Shown in pieces: positions 10,201-18,584 of a stretch of DNA of 61,074 nt (its first letter is position 1; the number at the start of each line of letters is the position of its first letter). The stretch comes from CAYLJO01 sp964383905 (GTDB taxonomy: Bacteria; Acidobacteriota; Blastocatellia; Pyrinomonadales; Pyrinomonadaceae): contig CAYLJO010000005.1 of assembly GCA_964383905.1 (NCBI GenBank), positions 1-61,074 of the forward strand. The letters are read 5' to 3'. Both the position numbers and the translations under genes were made by a program. The notes under the pieces are model-generated. The model saw only the letters and a list, made by a program, of their open reading frames with translations. It was not told where the DNA came from and did no database searches.

Positions 10201-10253
10201 ATTCAGCCGCTTACAACCGCCGCCTCGAGGCGCAGATTCGCTTTAGTTTTTGA
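7230..10253 (+). CDS. Oar-like TonB-dependent outer-membrane receptor with carboxypeptidase-regulatory domain
   Basis: About 1,007 aa. Signal peptide MRLFLRLTGQSKGLAFLLML ending near FTQQ; then a carboxypeptidase-regulatory beta-sandwich (about residues 22-105: GTLRGQIVDEFGGAIVGATV, YVLGGLEPGRYTVRASAPGF), a plug-like region (IREIRVNSNPFSAEYDRLGF) and a long beta-barrel ending in the aromatic residue RFSF. This architecture is typical of Oar proteins, often abundant in Acidobacteriota. An extreme Gly/Pro/Arg-rich insert (about residues 905-940) lies just before the last barrel strands. I chose ATG 7230, not 7146, because it starts the signal peptide and has GGAGAG 8 bases upstream. Substrate unknown. 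Confidence 0.9.
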   Translation: MRLFLRLTGQSKGLAFLLMLFVTTVFTQQATGTLRGQIVDEFGGAIVGATVAAVDASGKEKTVATNGEGAYVLGGLEPGRYTVRASAPGFATYENTEVDVAPGRREPLNITLKVTIEEQKVTVAAEPPLSTAPENNAGAIVLRGSDLEALPDDPDDLAAALQALAGPSAGPNGGQLYVDGFSGTSLPPKSSIREIRVNSNPFSAEYDRLGFGRIEIFTKPGTDKLRGQGFFNFTDERLNSRNPFAPTRAPFQARQYGGNLSGPITNKKASFFLDFERREIDDNAVINATILDPNLNVVSFGQSVLTPQRRTSVSPRFDYQIDQKNTLVARYRYTQSSLQNAGVGSFSLASRAFNTSDSDHTLQLTETAVLNQKVVNETRFQYIRRRTNQNGDNSTPTINVLDAFIGGGPQVGLSFNNEDRWELQNTTSWSIGDHSLKAGARLRGVSIKDVSPQNFGGTFTFAGGLATELDANNQVVVDPATGRPALMQITSIERYRRTLLFQQLGLSPSETIARGGGPTQFSISSGNPAALVSQVDLGLFLQDDWRLRPNLTLNFGLRYETQSNIASHFNFAPRIGFAWSPGAGGQRQPKTVVRGGFGIFYERVGESLALQANRFNGTNEQQFIVSDPAVLSSFPNVPSIETLTAFATPQTTWRLAPNIQAPYTMQAVVSVERQLPYKFTLTTSLISARTLHLLRARNINAPLPGTFGLTVPGSGVRPLGDAGNIFEYESTGRLNQNQLIVNLANRFNRYTTLFAVYILGEARSDTDGAGTFPANSYDLSTEYGRSSFDVRHRFIFGGTLRAPWGLSFNPFVIASSGRPFNITTGRDANGDTLFTDRPAFATDLSKPGVIVTRFGAFDPNPAAGEQIIPRNFGTGPSFLTVNLRVSKTFGFGREIGDVGNGSQPGGGGFPRGGGGPRGPIGGGVGGGPRGGGGGGMFGGGTGKRYNLTFSIQAQNLFNRTNAGTPVGNLSSPLFGESNSTAGGFGFGGGGNSAAYNRRLEAQIRFSF

Positions 10254-10416
10254 GGGTCGTGGATAGCAACGGGGCTCAGGCCGTGAGCTTTATCGAGATC
10301 GTTATGTGACGGATGAAGATCGAGAACAATCCGCCCCCCTAAGCTATCTCTACCCCTCGCGCTTGCCGTCGTAGTGACATAAAGACAGGTCTCTACGTCT
10401 TGACATTCTCATAAAG

Positions 10417-12009
10417 ATGTCCGTCTCTCCCCGCATCAACATGGGTTTCCAAGCGACGGCGGCTGCGCTCTTAATCACAGCAGCCTTCGCGTGCGGTATC
10501 GGCGTCTCGCAGCTTCTGAAGCCCAGAACGCCGGCACAAGCCGCCGCCGTGCCATTTACGGATTACTGCGTTACTTTGCCGGAAGGTGAAACCGTAGTCA
10601 CGGTTTCCGACCCGCAGTTAAAATCTGAGTTGCTCAATCGATTAGTTATCGAGCGTGATGGTGATGTCATTGCAGGCATTCCCCAGTCCATCAAACATAT
10701 CGCTCCCCGCGTGCCTCTCAGCGCAGAGGACGCGAGCTTCTTCCGCCATCAACTGCGGGGCCTCCTCTTTTCTACCGATTCCGCCTGGCAACGCGCGAAT
10801 CGGATACGCGAATGGCTGGCCGGTGGCCCGCACCGGGTGGCCACGCCGGGGCTCGAAACGCGCGTCCCGCGGGTGGCTTATGAGCAGATGCGGCAAGGTA
10901 AACCCGTACTGTGCGGTAATCTCGCTGAAATCTATGTTGCTTTTTGTGAGGCCTCAGGGCTAATTGCGCGCACCGTCGGCATGAGTCTGCTGGTTCGCAA
11001 CGGGCTCTGGGGCAGCGATGCGCATGTCGGGGCGGAAGTTTGGATTCCCGAAATGGGAGGCTGGATTTATCAGGATCCGACTTACAACTGCTACTGGAAG
11101 GTGGAGGGTAGGCCGGCCAGCGCTCTGCTATTGCACGACGCGCTGCTAGACGGGCGCGCCGTGCACGCCGGCCCACCAACGCGGCGAACCGAGTCAACGT
11201 TACGCAATGCGTATATAGATCCGCGGCTGTTCTTCCGCCACATCTATTTTGAATATAAAGTGGGTGGGACGTTACTTTACTACGCAGACGAGCGCCTGGA
11301 GCCGATCAATCTTCACGAGCGAAACTGGATACAGACAGATAACCGGGGTGATATAGAGCGCCTGGATAGTAACGGTAATGATGTCATGGATAGACGGGCT
11401 GAGATTTCGAGCGGAATCTTCGTTCAGGTCCTGGGGCAAAAGCTCTTCGTTCATGATCGGCGCCCGCAGAATCGGGGAATCCGTGTGCGTTCGTCGAGCG
11501 GAGCGGTTGAAGCCTGTGCCTACGAACATCAGACGGCGGAAGGGTTGGGATTCTTCAACGGAACAAACTTTGTGCGGAACGGTCTGTTTAATCTCACAGG
11601 CAAATCAGGTTCTATCGCGGCCGATTGGTCGGTAGCAGGTCCGGTGGAAGGACTGACCCTTCTCGGCGGACAGGGGGTGGCAGCACTGCCGGGAGGCAGA
11701 TTGTGGCAGGACGTGCGAGTGCGTCAGCGGGGCCATTATTTACTATATGCCGAGGTGAGTGTGACAAGGGGCACTGTCGTCTGGTCGATCTTCGACCATG
11801 CGCGGGGGATGGAATCCAGGGGCGCAATCGAACCCGGCCGGATCAGCGAGATCGTCTCGGACGTGGTCGCCGCCGGCCGGGGCGGCCATCTCGACGTCAC
11901 ATTCGAAGTCCCTGAAGGCGGAGCGTTTCGCGTGATTGACGTGGTCGTCCACGAGATCCCGACCGTCGCCGAAGAAGGCGATCAGCCGTCCGCATTGAAA
12001 AATCGGTAA
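10417..12009 (+). CDS. Membrane-anchored transglutaminase-like domain protein
   Basis: 530 aa. One N-terminal membrane segment (about residues 12-30), then a transglutaminase-core fold at about 120-235. The catalytic triad is readable: Cys166 in GKPVLCGNLAEIYVAFC, His203 in SDAHVGAEVW and Asp220 in YQDPTYN. The remaining 300 residues are beta-rich and unrecognised, probably one or two beta-sandwich domains. Members of this superfamily are mostly proteases, amidases or peptide cross-linking enzymes of the periplasm. It ends 16 bases before the receiver-like gene, so they may be co-expressed. Resemblance to proteins of exopolysaccharide loci is weak; no substrate can be named. Confidence 0.78.
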   Translation: MSVSPRINMGFQATAAALLITAAFACGIGVSQLLKPRTPAQAAAVPFTDYCVTLPEGETVVTVSDPQLKSELLNRLVIERDGDVIAGIPQSIKHIAPRVPLSAEDASFFRHQLRGLLFSTDSAWQRANRIREWLAGGPHRVATPGLETRVPRVAYEQMRQGKPVLCGNLAEIYVAFCEASGLIARTVGMSLLVRNGLWGSDAHVGAEVWIPEMGGWIYQDPTYNCYWKVEGRPASALLLHDALLDGRAVHAGPPTRRTESTLRNAYIDPRLFFRHIYFEYKVGGTLLYYADERLEPINLHERNWIQTDNRGDIERLDSNGNDVMDRRAEISSGIFVQVLGQKLFVHDRRPQNRGIRVRSSSGAVEACAYEHQTAEGLGFFNGTNFVRNGLFNLTGKSGSIAADWSVAGPVEGLTLLGGQGVAALPGGRLWQDVRVRQRGHYLLYAEVSVTRGTVVWSIFDHARGMESRGAIEPGRISEIVSDVVAAGRGGHLDVTFEVPEGGAFRVIDVVVHEIPTVAEEGDQPSALKNR

Positions 12010-12025
12010 TGGGGGTAAGTCATCG

Positions 12026-12436
12026 ATGTCGCGCAAGCAAACAATTCTTCTCATTGAGAATCAGGCCCCGCTCCGCAGGTCACTGGTTTCAGAATTGCAA
12101 GCCGGCTATGACGTGCTCGTTTGTCAAGACGGGGTTGACGGCGTGAAGACTTATGAACGACACCTTGAGCAAATCGCGGCGGTCGTAACCGAACTGGAGA
12201 CACCGCGCATTAAGGGTAATCTCATTGCCGAATGGATACACCACATCAAACCGGAGCTGCCAATTATCATCCTGACTACAAGACACAAAGGTGTCGGTTT
12301 GGCGGACATGTTTCACATGACGCAAGACCCGGAAGTCGAGCTGTTGCAGAAACCGATCAAGGCGAATGAGCTTCTCGCCCTTCTTCATAAAGCGATAAAT
12401 AAAGTCCACAAGGAGAAGACTAGAGGTGATCATTAA
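12026..12436 (+). CDS. Stand-alone receiver-domain protein with Asp-to-Glu phospho-site
   Basis: 136 aa, a single CheY-like fold with no output domain. The core strands are clear (QTILLIENQ, AAVVTELETP, LPIIILTT, LLQKPIK), and the conserved Lys of KPI is present. The residue expected to be the phospho-acceptor Asp is Glu56 (VTELETP where the family has TDLRMP), and the metal-binding acidic pair is Glu11-Asn12 instead of Asp-Asp. Such changes usually give a protein that is not phosphorylated, sometimes locked active. It follows the transglutaminase-like gene by 16 bases. Function unknown. Confidence 0.85.
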   Translation: MSRKQTILLIENQAPLRRSLVSELQAGYDVLVCQDGVDGVKTYERHLEQIAAVVTELETPRIKGNLIAEWIHHIKPELPIIILTTRHKGVGLADMFHMTQDPEVELLQKPIKANELLALLHKAINKVHKEKTRGDH

Positions 12437-12677
12437 AATGTGACAAATTTAAGTTGCCAGGCTACCCGCCCGCCCTTGCATAGCACCTCCTCATCGGATA
12501 ACCTTTCTTCGCCCCTATCGGGGCGGCCGCTTATTGCTTCATGTCTCCCGGTTGATCCCCCAATTCTAATCCCCTTTCGAAGATTGTTCATGGTGGGTCT
12601 GCAAGACCCATCCGAGATACTGCCCTACGTTGGAAAATCTTATCCGATGTGATGACGACGAATAAGGGAGGATACCA

Positions 12678-13742
12678 ATGATGAGAAAAATAATCATCGC
12701 TTTTCTGGTAACGATGATGGCTGCGTCATTCGTGGCAGCCGATACCATTTACCTGCGCGACGGGCGCACCATCCGCGGCACCGTGCTCGGTTTCCTCGAC
12801 GGCCGCTTCGTTGTCCGGCTGAGCGGCAGCCAGTCGGGCGGCCAGGCTGCGGCGGGCTCAACCGGGGATGGCGGGGAGATTCAATATTTCGACCCGCAGG
12901 ATATCCAGCGCATAGAGATTGATGGCCGCTCGTTGGATGAAGCGCGCTTTCAGACTCGTACTGTCAACGTGACGCTGGGGCCCGACTGGATCGACAGCGG
13001 TGTCTATGTCCGCCGCGGACAGCGTGTGAGGGTCAGGGCGTCAGGCATTATCGAGGCCGGTCGCAGGCGGATCAGCCCCGCGGGCCTGCGCTCGACCGAC
13101 CCCAACGCCCCTCTGCCGAACGCTCCGGAGGGGGAGTTGATCGGGGCTATCACCAATGATCCGAATGCGCCGATCATGGAGTTTGGCACATCGCGTGAGT
13201 TTGTCGCCGATAACGACGGTGACCTGTTCTTTACTATCAATCGGGGCGACTACTCAGACGTACGTGGCTCTTACAACGTGCAAGTTATGACGGATCGTAC
13301 GGCACCGAGCAATGACTCTTCGACTGGCGCGTTTGGTAATAATGGCGGCGGGTCCAGGGCGGCCCGCACGCCACGCGAGGTAAGCATCACCGTGCCCGGT
13401 AACTCGCAGGGCACAGACACCGGCATAGACCTACGCGCCGGCGATCAGGTGACGATCACCGCAACCGGTACGGTCAATCCCGGGCCAAGGGTGGGGAATG
13501 TTACGCCCGACGGGGGGAGAGTTGGATTCGGCGCGCTCTTCGGTCAATACCCGGTCGCTAATGCAGGCCCCGGAGCACTCGTCGCCTATATCCGCCAAGC
13601 TAACGGGCAGAACACCGCGCCATTCCTGATTGGCAGCCAGCAGACCTTCACCTCGCCTACCGACGGGAGGCTCGTGCTGCTCATCAACGATGACGATTAC
13701 AGCGATAACACCGGCAGCTTTACTGCCAGAATCCGTTACTGA
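12678..13742 (+). CDS. Secreted protein with two tandem LecA/PA-IL-like lectin domains
   Basis: 354 aa with a signal peptide (MMRKIIIAFLVTMMAASFVAA) and a short N-terminal domain (IYLRDGRTIRGTVLGF, a fold often seen at the start of such proteins). Two related domains follow, at about 93-208 and 233-354. Each opens with a strand and 'aGdqVtItAsGtv..GP' logic (DLRAGDQVTITATGTVNPGP) and closes with ND.DYSDnxGSFtaRI. This is the pattern of the calcium-dependent galactose lectin PA-IL (LecA): GDVITI...GP...NDxxxxYxNNSGSF. Copy 1 ends NRGDYSDVRGSYNVQV. GGGAGG lies upstream of the start. Sugar or calcium binding is an inference from family resemblance. Confidence 0.75.
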   Translation: MMRKIIIAFLVTMMAASFVAADTIYLRDGRTIRGTVLGFLDGRFVVRLSGSQSGGQAAAGSTGDGGEIQYFDPQDIQRIEIDGRSLDEARFQTRTVNVTLGPDWIDSGVYVRRGQRVRVRASGIIEAGRRRISPAGLRSTDPNAPLPNAPEGELIGAITNDPNAPIMEFGTSREFVADNDGDLFFTINRGDYSDVRGSYNVQVMTDRTAPSNDSSTGAFGNNGGGSRAARTPREVSITVPGNSQGTDTGIDLRAGDQVTITATGTVNPGPRVGNVTPDGGRVGFGALFGQYPVANAGPGALVAYIRQANGQNTAPFLIGSQQTFTSPTDGRLVLLINDDDYSDNTGSFTARIRY

Positions 13743-13768
13743 TTGAGAAACCAGGAACAGCAGGGGCA

Positions 13769-13826
13769 GGACAAGTCCCCGGCCCATTCGCTCTTACAGT
13801 TAAAGACGCGGGCCGGGGGCTTGTCC
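13769..13826. terminator. Strong hairpin between convergent genes, probable bidirectional terminator
   Basis: Arms 13769-13785 and 13810-13826 pair almost perfectly (GGACAAGTCCCCGGCCC against GGGCCGGGGGCTTGTCC, one mismatched pair) around a 24-base loop. It sits between the stop codons of two converging genes. There is no long T run, so termination strength is uncertain. Confidence 0.6.
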
Positions 13827-13878
13827 TTACCGTATGACTAATTGCTCCCTAAGCGTGCCATGGGAAATGGTCTAAATC

Positions 13879-14418
<540 letters not shown>

Positions 14419-14558
14419 AGTCTAATCTCCTTTGTGAGATGATGTTACGGCCGTAAACAGTTCGTACGTGCTCTCAAGCACGCAGATTTTGTAGCGGCGA
14501 GGGCAAGCGCCGCCAGCAACAGTCTAGCAGGCACACGCGGGCTTATGTATTTCGACAA

Positions 14559-14588
14559 TTGACATCACTAAGTTACCCATACTTTATA
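14559..14588 (+). promoter_or_regulatory. Candidate sigma-70 promoter for the DsbA-like gene
   Basis: TTGACA at 14559-14564 and TTTATA at 14583-14588, separated by 18 bases, on the forward strand about 160 bases upstream of the DsbA-like start. The -35 box is a perfect match; the -10 box is moderate. Confidence 0.4.
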
Positions 14589-14749
14589 ACCTTTGTTGAT
14601 GTAAGATTACAATAGAACCGGTGAGATAATTTATTCTACATAGCGCGTATTTGTGCAACAACCATGAGGCAGGTTTGCGCTCCGGACTTCTATTCAAAGC
14701 AAATTTGATGGAGAGTGATAGTAGCGCGCAGATTAAAGGAGGCCCTGTT

Positions 14750-15301
14750 ATGTCTAGAGAGCCGGGAATCATCAAGCTGGTGATTCCGGTCACCGAGCGC
14801 GACCATACTTATGGCCCCTCGACTGCGCCGGTGACTTTGGTCGAGTACGGTGACTATGAATGCCCGTATTGCGGACGCGCCGTTCCACTTATCAAAGAGA
14901 TTCAGAAGCGGCGGGCCGGAGCGTTGCGTTTCGTCTTTCGACATTTCCCGCTTACTCATGTGCATCCGCACGCGTTGCGCGCCGCAGAGGCGGCGGAAGC
15001 CGCCGCCGCACAGGGCAGGTTTTGGGAGATGCACGCTTATTTGTTCAAGCACCAGCTGGCTCTCGAAGACACGCATCTCTCACACTATGCGAGGAAGCTG
15101 GGCCTCGACGCCGCACGATTTGACCGCGAGATGGCCGAACACCTTTATGCAGCCCAGATTCAAGAAGACTACAATAGAAGCTTATACGGTGGGGGCGTGT
15201 CGGGCACCCCTACTTTCTACATTAATGATGTGCGTCACAACGACACCGCGGATCTCGACCGCATGCTGGCCGCCATCGACCGGGCGGCAGCTGCCGGGTA
15301 A
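14750..15301 (+). CDS. DsbA-like thioredoxin-fold oxidoreductase without signal peptide
   Basis: 183 aa. Thioredoxin-like protein of the DsbA/FrnE (Thioredoxin_4) group: beta strand VTLVEYGDYECPYCGRAVP with the CPYC redox site at Cys38-Cys41, an inserted helical domain (about 70-145) and the cis-proline strand GGGVSGTPTFYINDV. I chose ATG 14750 because AAAGGAGG lies 7 bases upstream. That start gives no signal peptide, so the protein is probably cytosolic, unlike classical DsbA. It is divergent from the selenocysteine peroxiredoxin gene. A role in thiol exchange is supported by the motif; the partner is unknown. Confidence 0.88.
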   Translation: MSREPGIIKLVIPVTERDHTYGPSTAPVTLVEYGDYECPYCGRAVPLIKEIQKRRAGALRFVFRHFPLTHVHPHALRAAEAAEAAAAQGRFWEMHAYLFKHQLALEDTHLSHYARKLGLDAARFDREMAEHLYAAQIQEDYNRSLYGGGVSGTPTFYINDVRHNDTADLDRMLAAIDRAAAAG

Positions 15302-15584
15302 AGCGGTTTTGTTAGTGAAGATCTCCGGCAAGTGATCTGAAACACACCGGGCAAATATAATCTGGCATCCAAAGACAAACAGTGCCGATGTTATTCCACA
15401 AACGCCTTTGCCTCTTCTCCGACCCGCCGCTCGCGCCCGCCGGCCGTCCCGACATGTCTGCATCGGGATTCAGGTACAACCCACCTCATGTCTTATGATT
15501 AGGTTCATCCCGGGGTGATACCGATCATTCCGGGGCATCGGGCGCATGCACAAGAAAAAGCAATAAAGGTGGTTCTTGATCAAA

Positions 15585-17513
15585 ATGGCGTATCCACCTG
15601 TCAGGGGGCGAAGAAAAGCGGTCAACCTTGAATCTCCGATGTGGCGAGAGCGGGTCGCCGCCCTGCGCTATTTACCCCCGCTCGTCAAGATGGTCTGGCA
15701 GACCAACCGCGGGCTGACCCTTGCCATGATTGCGCTTCGTCTCCTGCGCTCCTTTATTCCGGTCGCCACGCTCTGGATAGGTAAGCTGATTATTGATGCC
15801 GTGGTTGCGGCGCGCACCCAGCCTTCGAACCTTTCACGTTTATGGAAGCTGGTGGCGCTCGAGGTCGGTATTGTGGTGGTCGGCGAAATACTCAACAGAA
15901 CTTCCGCGCTGGTCGAGAGCCTCCTCGGCGATCTTTTCTCCAACCACACGAGCGTACGATTGATGAGGCACGCCGCGACCCTCGACCTCTACCAGTTCGA
16001 AGACCCTTCCTTTTACGATCAACTCGAGCGGGCGCGGCGGCAGACGACGGGACGGATCGGATTGCTGGCACAACTTTTCGGGATGGGGCAAGACGCGCTG
16101 ACATTGCTTTCGCTCGGCGCGGCCCTGTTCGTCTATAGCCCGGTGCTGCTCTTGCTTCTCGCCGTTGCCGTCCTGCCGAGCTTTCTGGGGGAGACGCACT
16201 TCGCCTCGCTCGAGTACTCGCTCCTTTATCGCTGGACGCCGGAGCGGCGGCAACTCGACTACCTGCGGTTCATCGGGGCGAGCGACTACACGGCAAAAGA
16301 GGTGCAGATGTTCGGACTCGCGGCCTGGCTCGTTGAGCGCTACCGGACTCTCGCGGAGCGCTTCTATGAGGAGAATAAGAGGTTATCGATTCGGAAGGGC
16401 ATCGTTGCGACCCTCCTGTCTCTGGTCGGAACGCTCGGCTACTACGGGGCATACGTGGTCATCCTTGTGCGCACCGTGGGCGGCGTGATCACACTCGGCT
16501 CGCTCACGTTCCTCGCCGCCTCATTCGCACGCAGCCGCGATCTAATCCAACGTCTTTTGTCAGGCGCGAGCGACATCTACCAGCAGAGTCTCTACCTGAA
16601 AGACCTCTTCGACTTCTTTGAGATGCGGCCGTCCATCACTTCACGGCCTGGCGCCCGCGCTGTTCCGCAGCCCATACGCGAAGGCTTCACGTTCGAAGAC
16701 GTTGGCTTTCGTTACCCCGGCAGTGACAGGTGGGCGGTGCGGCATGTGAACTTCCTTTTGCGGCCCCGCGAGCGCATCGCTTTCGTCGGCGAGAACGGCG
16801 CGGGGAAGACGACGCTGACGAAATTACTCGCCCGCCTGTACGACCCGACCGAAGGGCGTATCCACCTCGACGGTGTTGACCTTCGCGAATATGACCTCAC
16901 CTCGGTGCGCCGCGCGATCGGCGTCATCTTTCAGGACTTCGTTCGTTACGATCTGCGCTTCGAGGAGAACATCGGCATCGGCGAGATTGACGAAGTACGG
17001 TCATACATAGATTCATCGAACAATAGTAAGCACGGGGGCGGGGGAAATCCTCCCACCAAAGCGGAAGGCGATCATAGCGTAATCATCCCGCCTCCGATCG
17101 TCACAGCGGCAGAGAAGTCTCTGGCATCCTTGCTCCTCAAACGGTTCCCCGAGGGCTACCGGCAGATGCTTGGGCGTCGTTTTGAAGGAGGGGTTGATCT
17201 ATCGGGCGGGGAGTGGCAGAAAATCGCACTCGCCCGCGCCTACATGCGCGACGCGCAGGTGCTGATCCTCGACGAGCCGACCGCCGCTCTCGATGCGCGC
17301 GCCGAGTACGAAGTCTTCATTAGATTCTCCCAGCTTGTTGCGGGGCGCATGGCGGTGATTATCTCCCACCGCTTCTCGACGGTGCGCATGGCCGACCGGA
17401 TAATTGTGCTGGAAAATGGCACGGTGGTGGAAGATGGAACGCATCACGAACTGGTGGCAGGAAATGGCCTGTATGCGGAGCTCTTCACCTTGCAGGCCGA
17501 AGGATATCGTTGA
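15585..17513 (+). CDS. ABC transporter, fused membrane and ATP-binding domains (exporter half-transporter)
   Basis: About 642 aa. Transmembrane domain at about residues 30-340 with several helices, then an ATPase domain: Walker A GENGAGKTTLTKLLARLYDP (about 402), Q-loop VIFQDF, signature LSGGEWQKIALARA (about 537), Walker B VLILDEPTAALDA and H-loop IISHRF. It works as a dimer exporting lipid, peptide or drug; substrate unknown. Odd: between the Q-loop and the signature there is a low-complexity insert of about 35 residues (about 471-506, NSKHGGGGNPPTKAEGDHS...). The start is ambiguous: ATG 15585 (AAAGGTGG 12 bases upstream) is preferred over TTG 15576 (3 bases from the site). Confidence 0.92.
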   Translation: MAYPPVRGRRKAVNLESPMWRERVAALRYLPPLVKMVWQTNRGLTLAMIALRLLRSFIPVATLWIGKLIIDAVVAARTQPSNLSRLWKLVALEVGIVVVGEILNRTSALVESLLGDLFSNHTSVRLMRHAATLDLYQFEDPSFYDQLERARRQTTGRIGLLAQLFGMGQDALTLLSLGAALFVYSPVLLLLLAVAVLPSFLGETHFASLEYSLLYRWTPERRQLDYLRFIGASDYTAKEVQMFGLAAWLVERYRTLAERFYEENKRLSIRKGIVATLLSLVGTLGYYGAYVVILVRTVGGVITLGSLTFLAASFARSRDLIQRLLSGASDIYQQSLYLKDLFDFFEMRPSITSRPGARAVPQPIREGFTFEDVGFRYPGSDRWAVRHVNFLLRPRERIAFVGENGAGKTTLTKLLARLYDPTEGRIHLDGVDLREYDLTSVRRAIGVIFQDFVRYDLRFEENIGIGEIDEVRSYIDSSNNSKHGGGGNPPTKAEGDHSVIIPPPIVTAAEKSLASLLLKRFPEGYRQMLGRRFEGGVDLSGGEWQKIALARAYMRDAQVLILDEPTAALDARAEYEVFIRFSQLVAGRMAVIISHRFSTVRMADRIIVLENGTVVEDGTHHELVAGNGLYAELFTLQAEGYR

Positions 17514-17647
17514 AGCTTAACTAGCCATCTTTCCAGGCTGCCCCCTCCTCGAACGGCTGATGCGCCGCCCGCGCGTCATGTGACATCCTGTCACAGACGG
17601 GACCACGGTGGTCCAGCACAAGCATTGGGAAAGTATGGAGGAACGAG

Positions 17648-18583
17648 ATGGAAACACCAATATCCGAGTCGGCCGGTTCGCTGCAGGCCCTCTCGAATGA
17701 TTTAGCCGCCGCGGTTGAGCGAATCGTCGGCGCGGTCGTCGGAGTCAACGCGCGGCAGCGCATCCATTCGAGCGGCGTGATCTGGCGACAAAGCGTCGTT
17801 GTTACCGCCGCTCATACGATCAAGCGGGACGAGGAGATCACTATCATCGTGGCGGACGGTCGCAACCTCCCCGCGACACTGGCAGGGCGCGATTCGGGCA
17901 CCGACCTGGCCGTGCTCAGGTTTGACGGGGCGGGTTTAAACCCGGCCGAGGTTGGCGATGCCGCGTCGCTCAAGGTCGGCCACCTGGTGCTCGCCGTCGG
18001 CCGCACGGGCGAGAGGGGGCCGAGCGCCAGTCTCGGCGTGATCAGCGCCCTCGGCGAATCATGGCGCACGTGGCGCGGTGGCCACATTGACCGGTTTGTG
18101 CGACCGGACCTTGCGTTCTACCCCGGATTTTCGGGCGGCCCGCTCGTCGATGCCCAGGGGCGTGTCGTCGGTATTAACACCTCGGGGCTCTCGCGCAGCG
18201 GGGGGCTGACGATCCCTGCTTCCACGGTGAACCGCGTCGTCGAAGAACTGCTGACAAAGGGCAGTATCGCGCGTGCTTACATCGGTGTCGGCATGCAGCC
18301 CGTGCGATTGCCCGATGCGCTTACGAGCAGGTTGAGCTTACCCGGACAGAGCGGCGTGATTGTGCTCTCGGTCGAGCCCGGCGGGCCTGCCGAGAGGGCC
18401 GGCCTGTTGATCGGCGATATACTGGTCTCACTGGACAGCGTAGCAACCAGGGACACGGATGATGTGCAGTCCGTGCTTGTTCCCGAACGCGTGGGCCGAA
18501 ACTTAAATGCATCGGTTGTCCGTGGCGGTGAATTGATTCAGTTAGCGATCACGGTGGGCGAACGACCGCAGAGAGGAAGATAA
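17648..18583 (+). CDS. HtrA/DegP-like serine protease with one PDZ domain (first of pair)
   Basis: 311 aa. Trypsin-like domain with a readable triad: His56 (VVVTAAHTI), Asp86 (GTDLAVLRF), Ser162 (YPGFSGGPLVD). One PDZ domain follows at about residues 215-305 (YIGVGMQPVRL, SVEPGGPAERAGLLIGDILV). Unlike classical HtrA there is no signal peptide, so a cytosolic location is likely. GGAGG lies about 5 bases upstream of the start. It is followed after one base by a second HtrA-like gene and then a LuxR-type regulator, forming a tight operon. The oxyanion motif GFSGGP differs from the usual GNSGGP by one residue. Confidence 0.9.
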   Translation: METPISESAGSLQALSNDLAAAVERIVGAVVGVNARQRIHSSGVIWRQSVVVTAAHTIKRDEEITIIVADGRNLPATLAGRDSGTDLAVLRFDGAGLNPAEVGDAASLKVGHLVLAVGRTGERGPSASLGVISALGESWRTWRGGHIDRFVRPDLAFYPGFSGGPLVDAQGRVVGINTSGLSRSGGLTIPASTVNRVVEELLTKGSIARAYIGVGMQPVRLPDALTSRLSLPGQSGVIVLSVEPGGPAERAGLLIGDILVSLDSVATRDTDDVQSVLVPERVGRNLNASVVRGGELIQLAITVGERPQRGR

Positions 18584-18584
18584 G

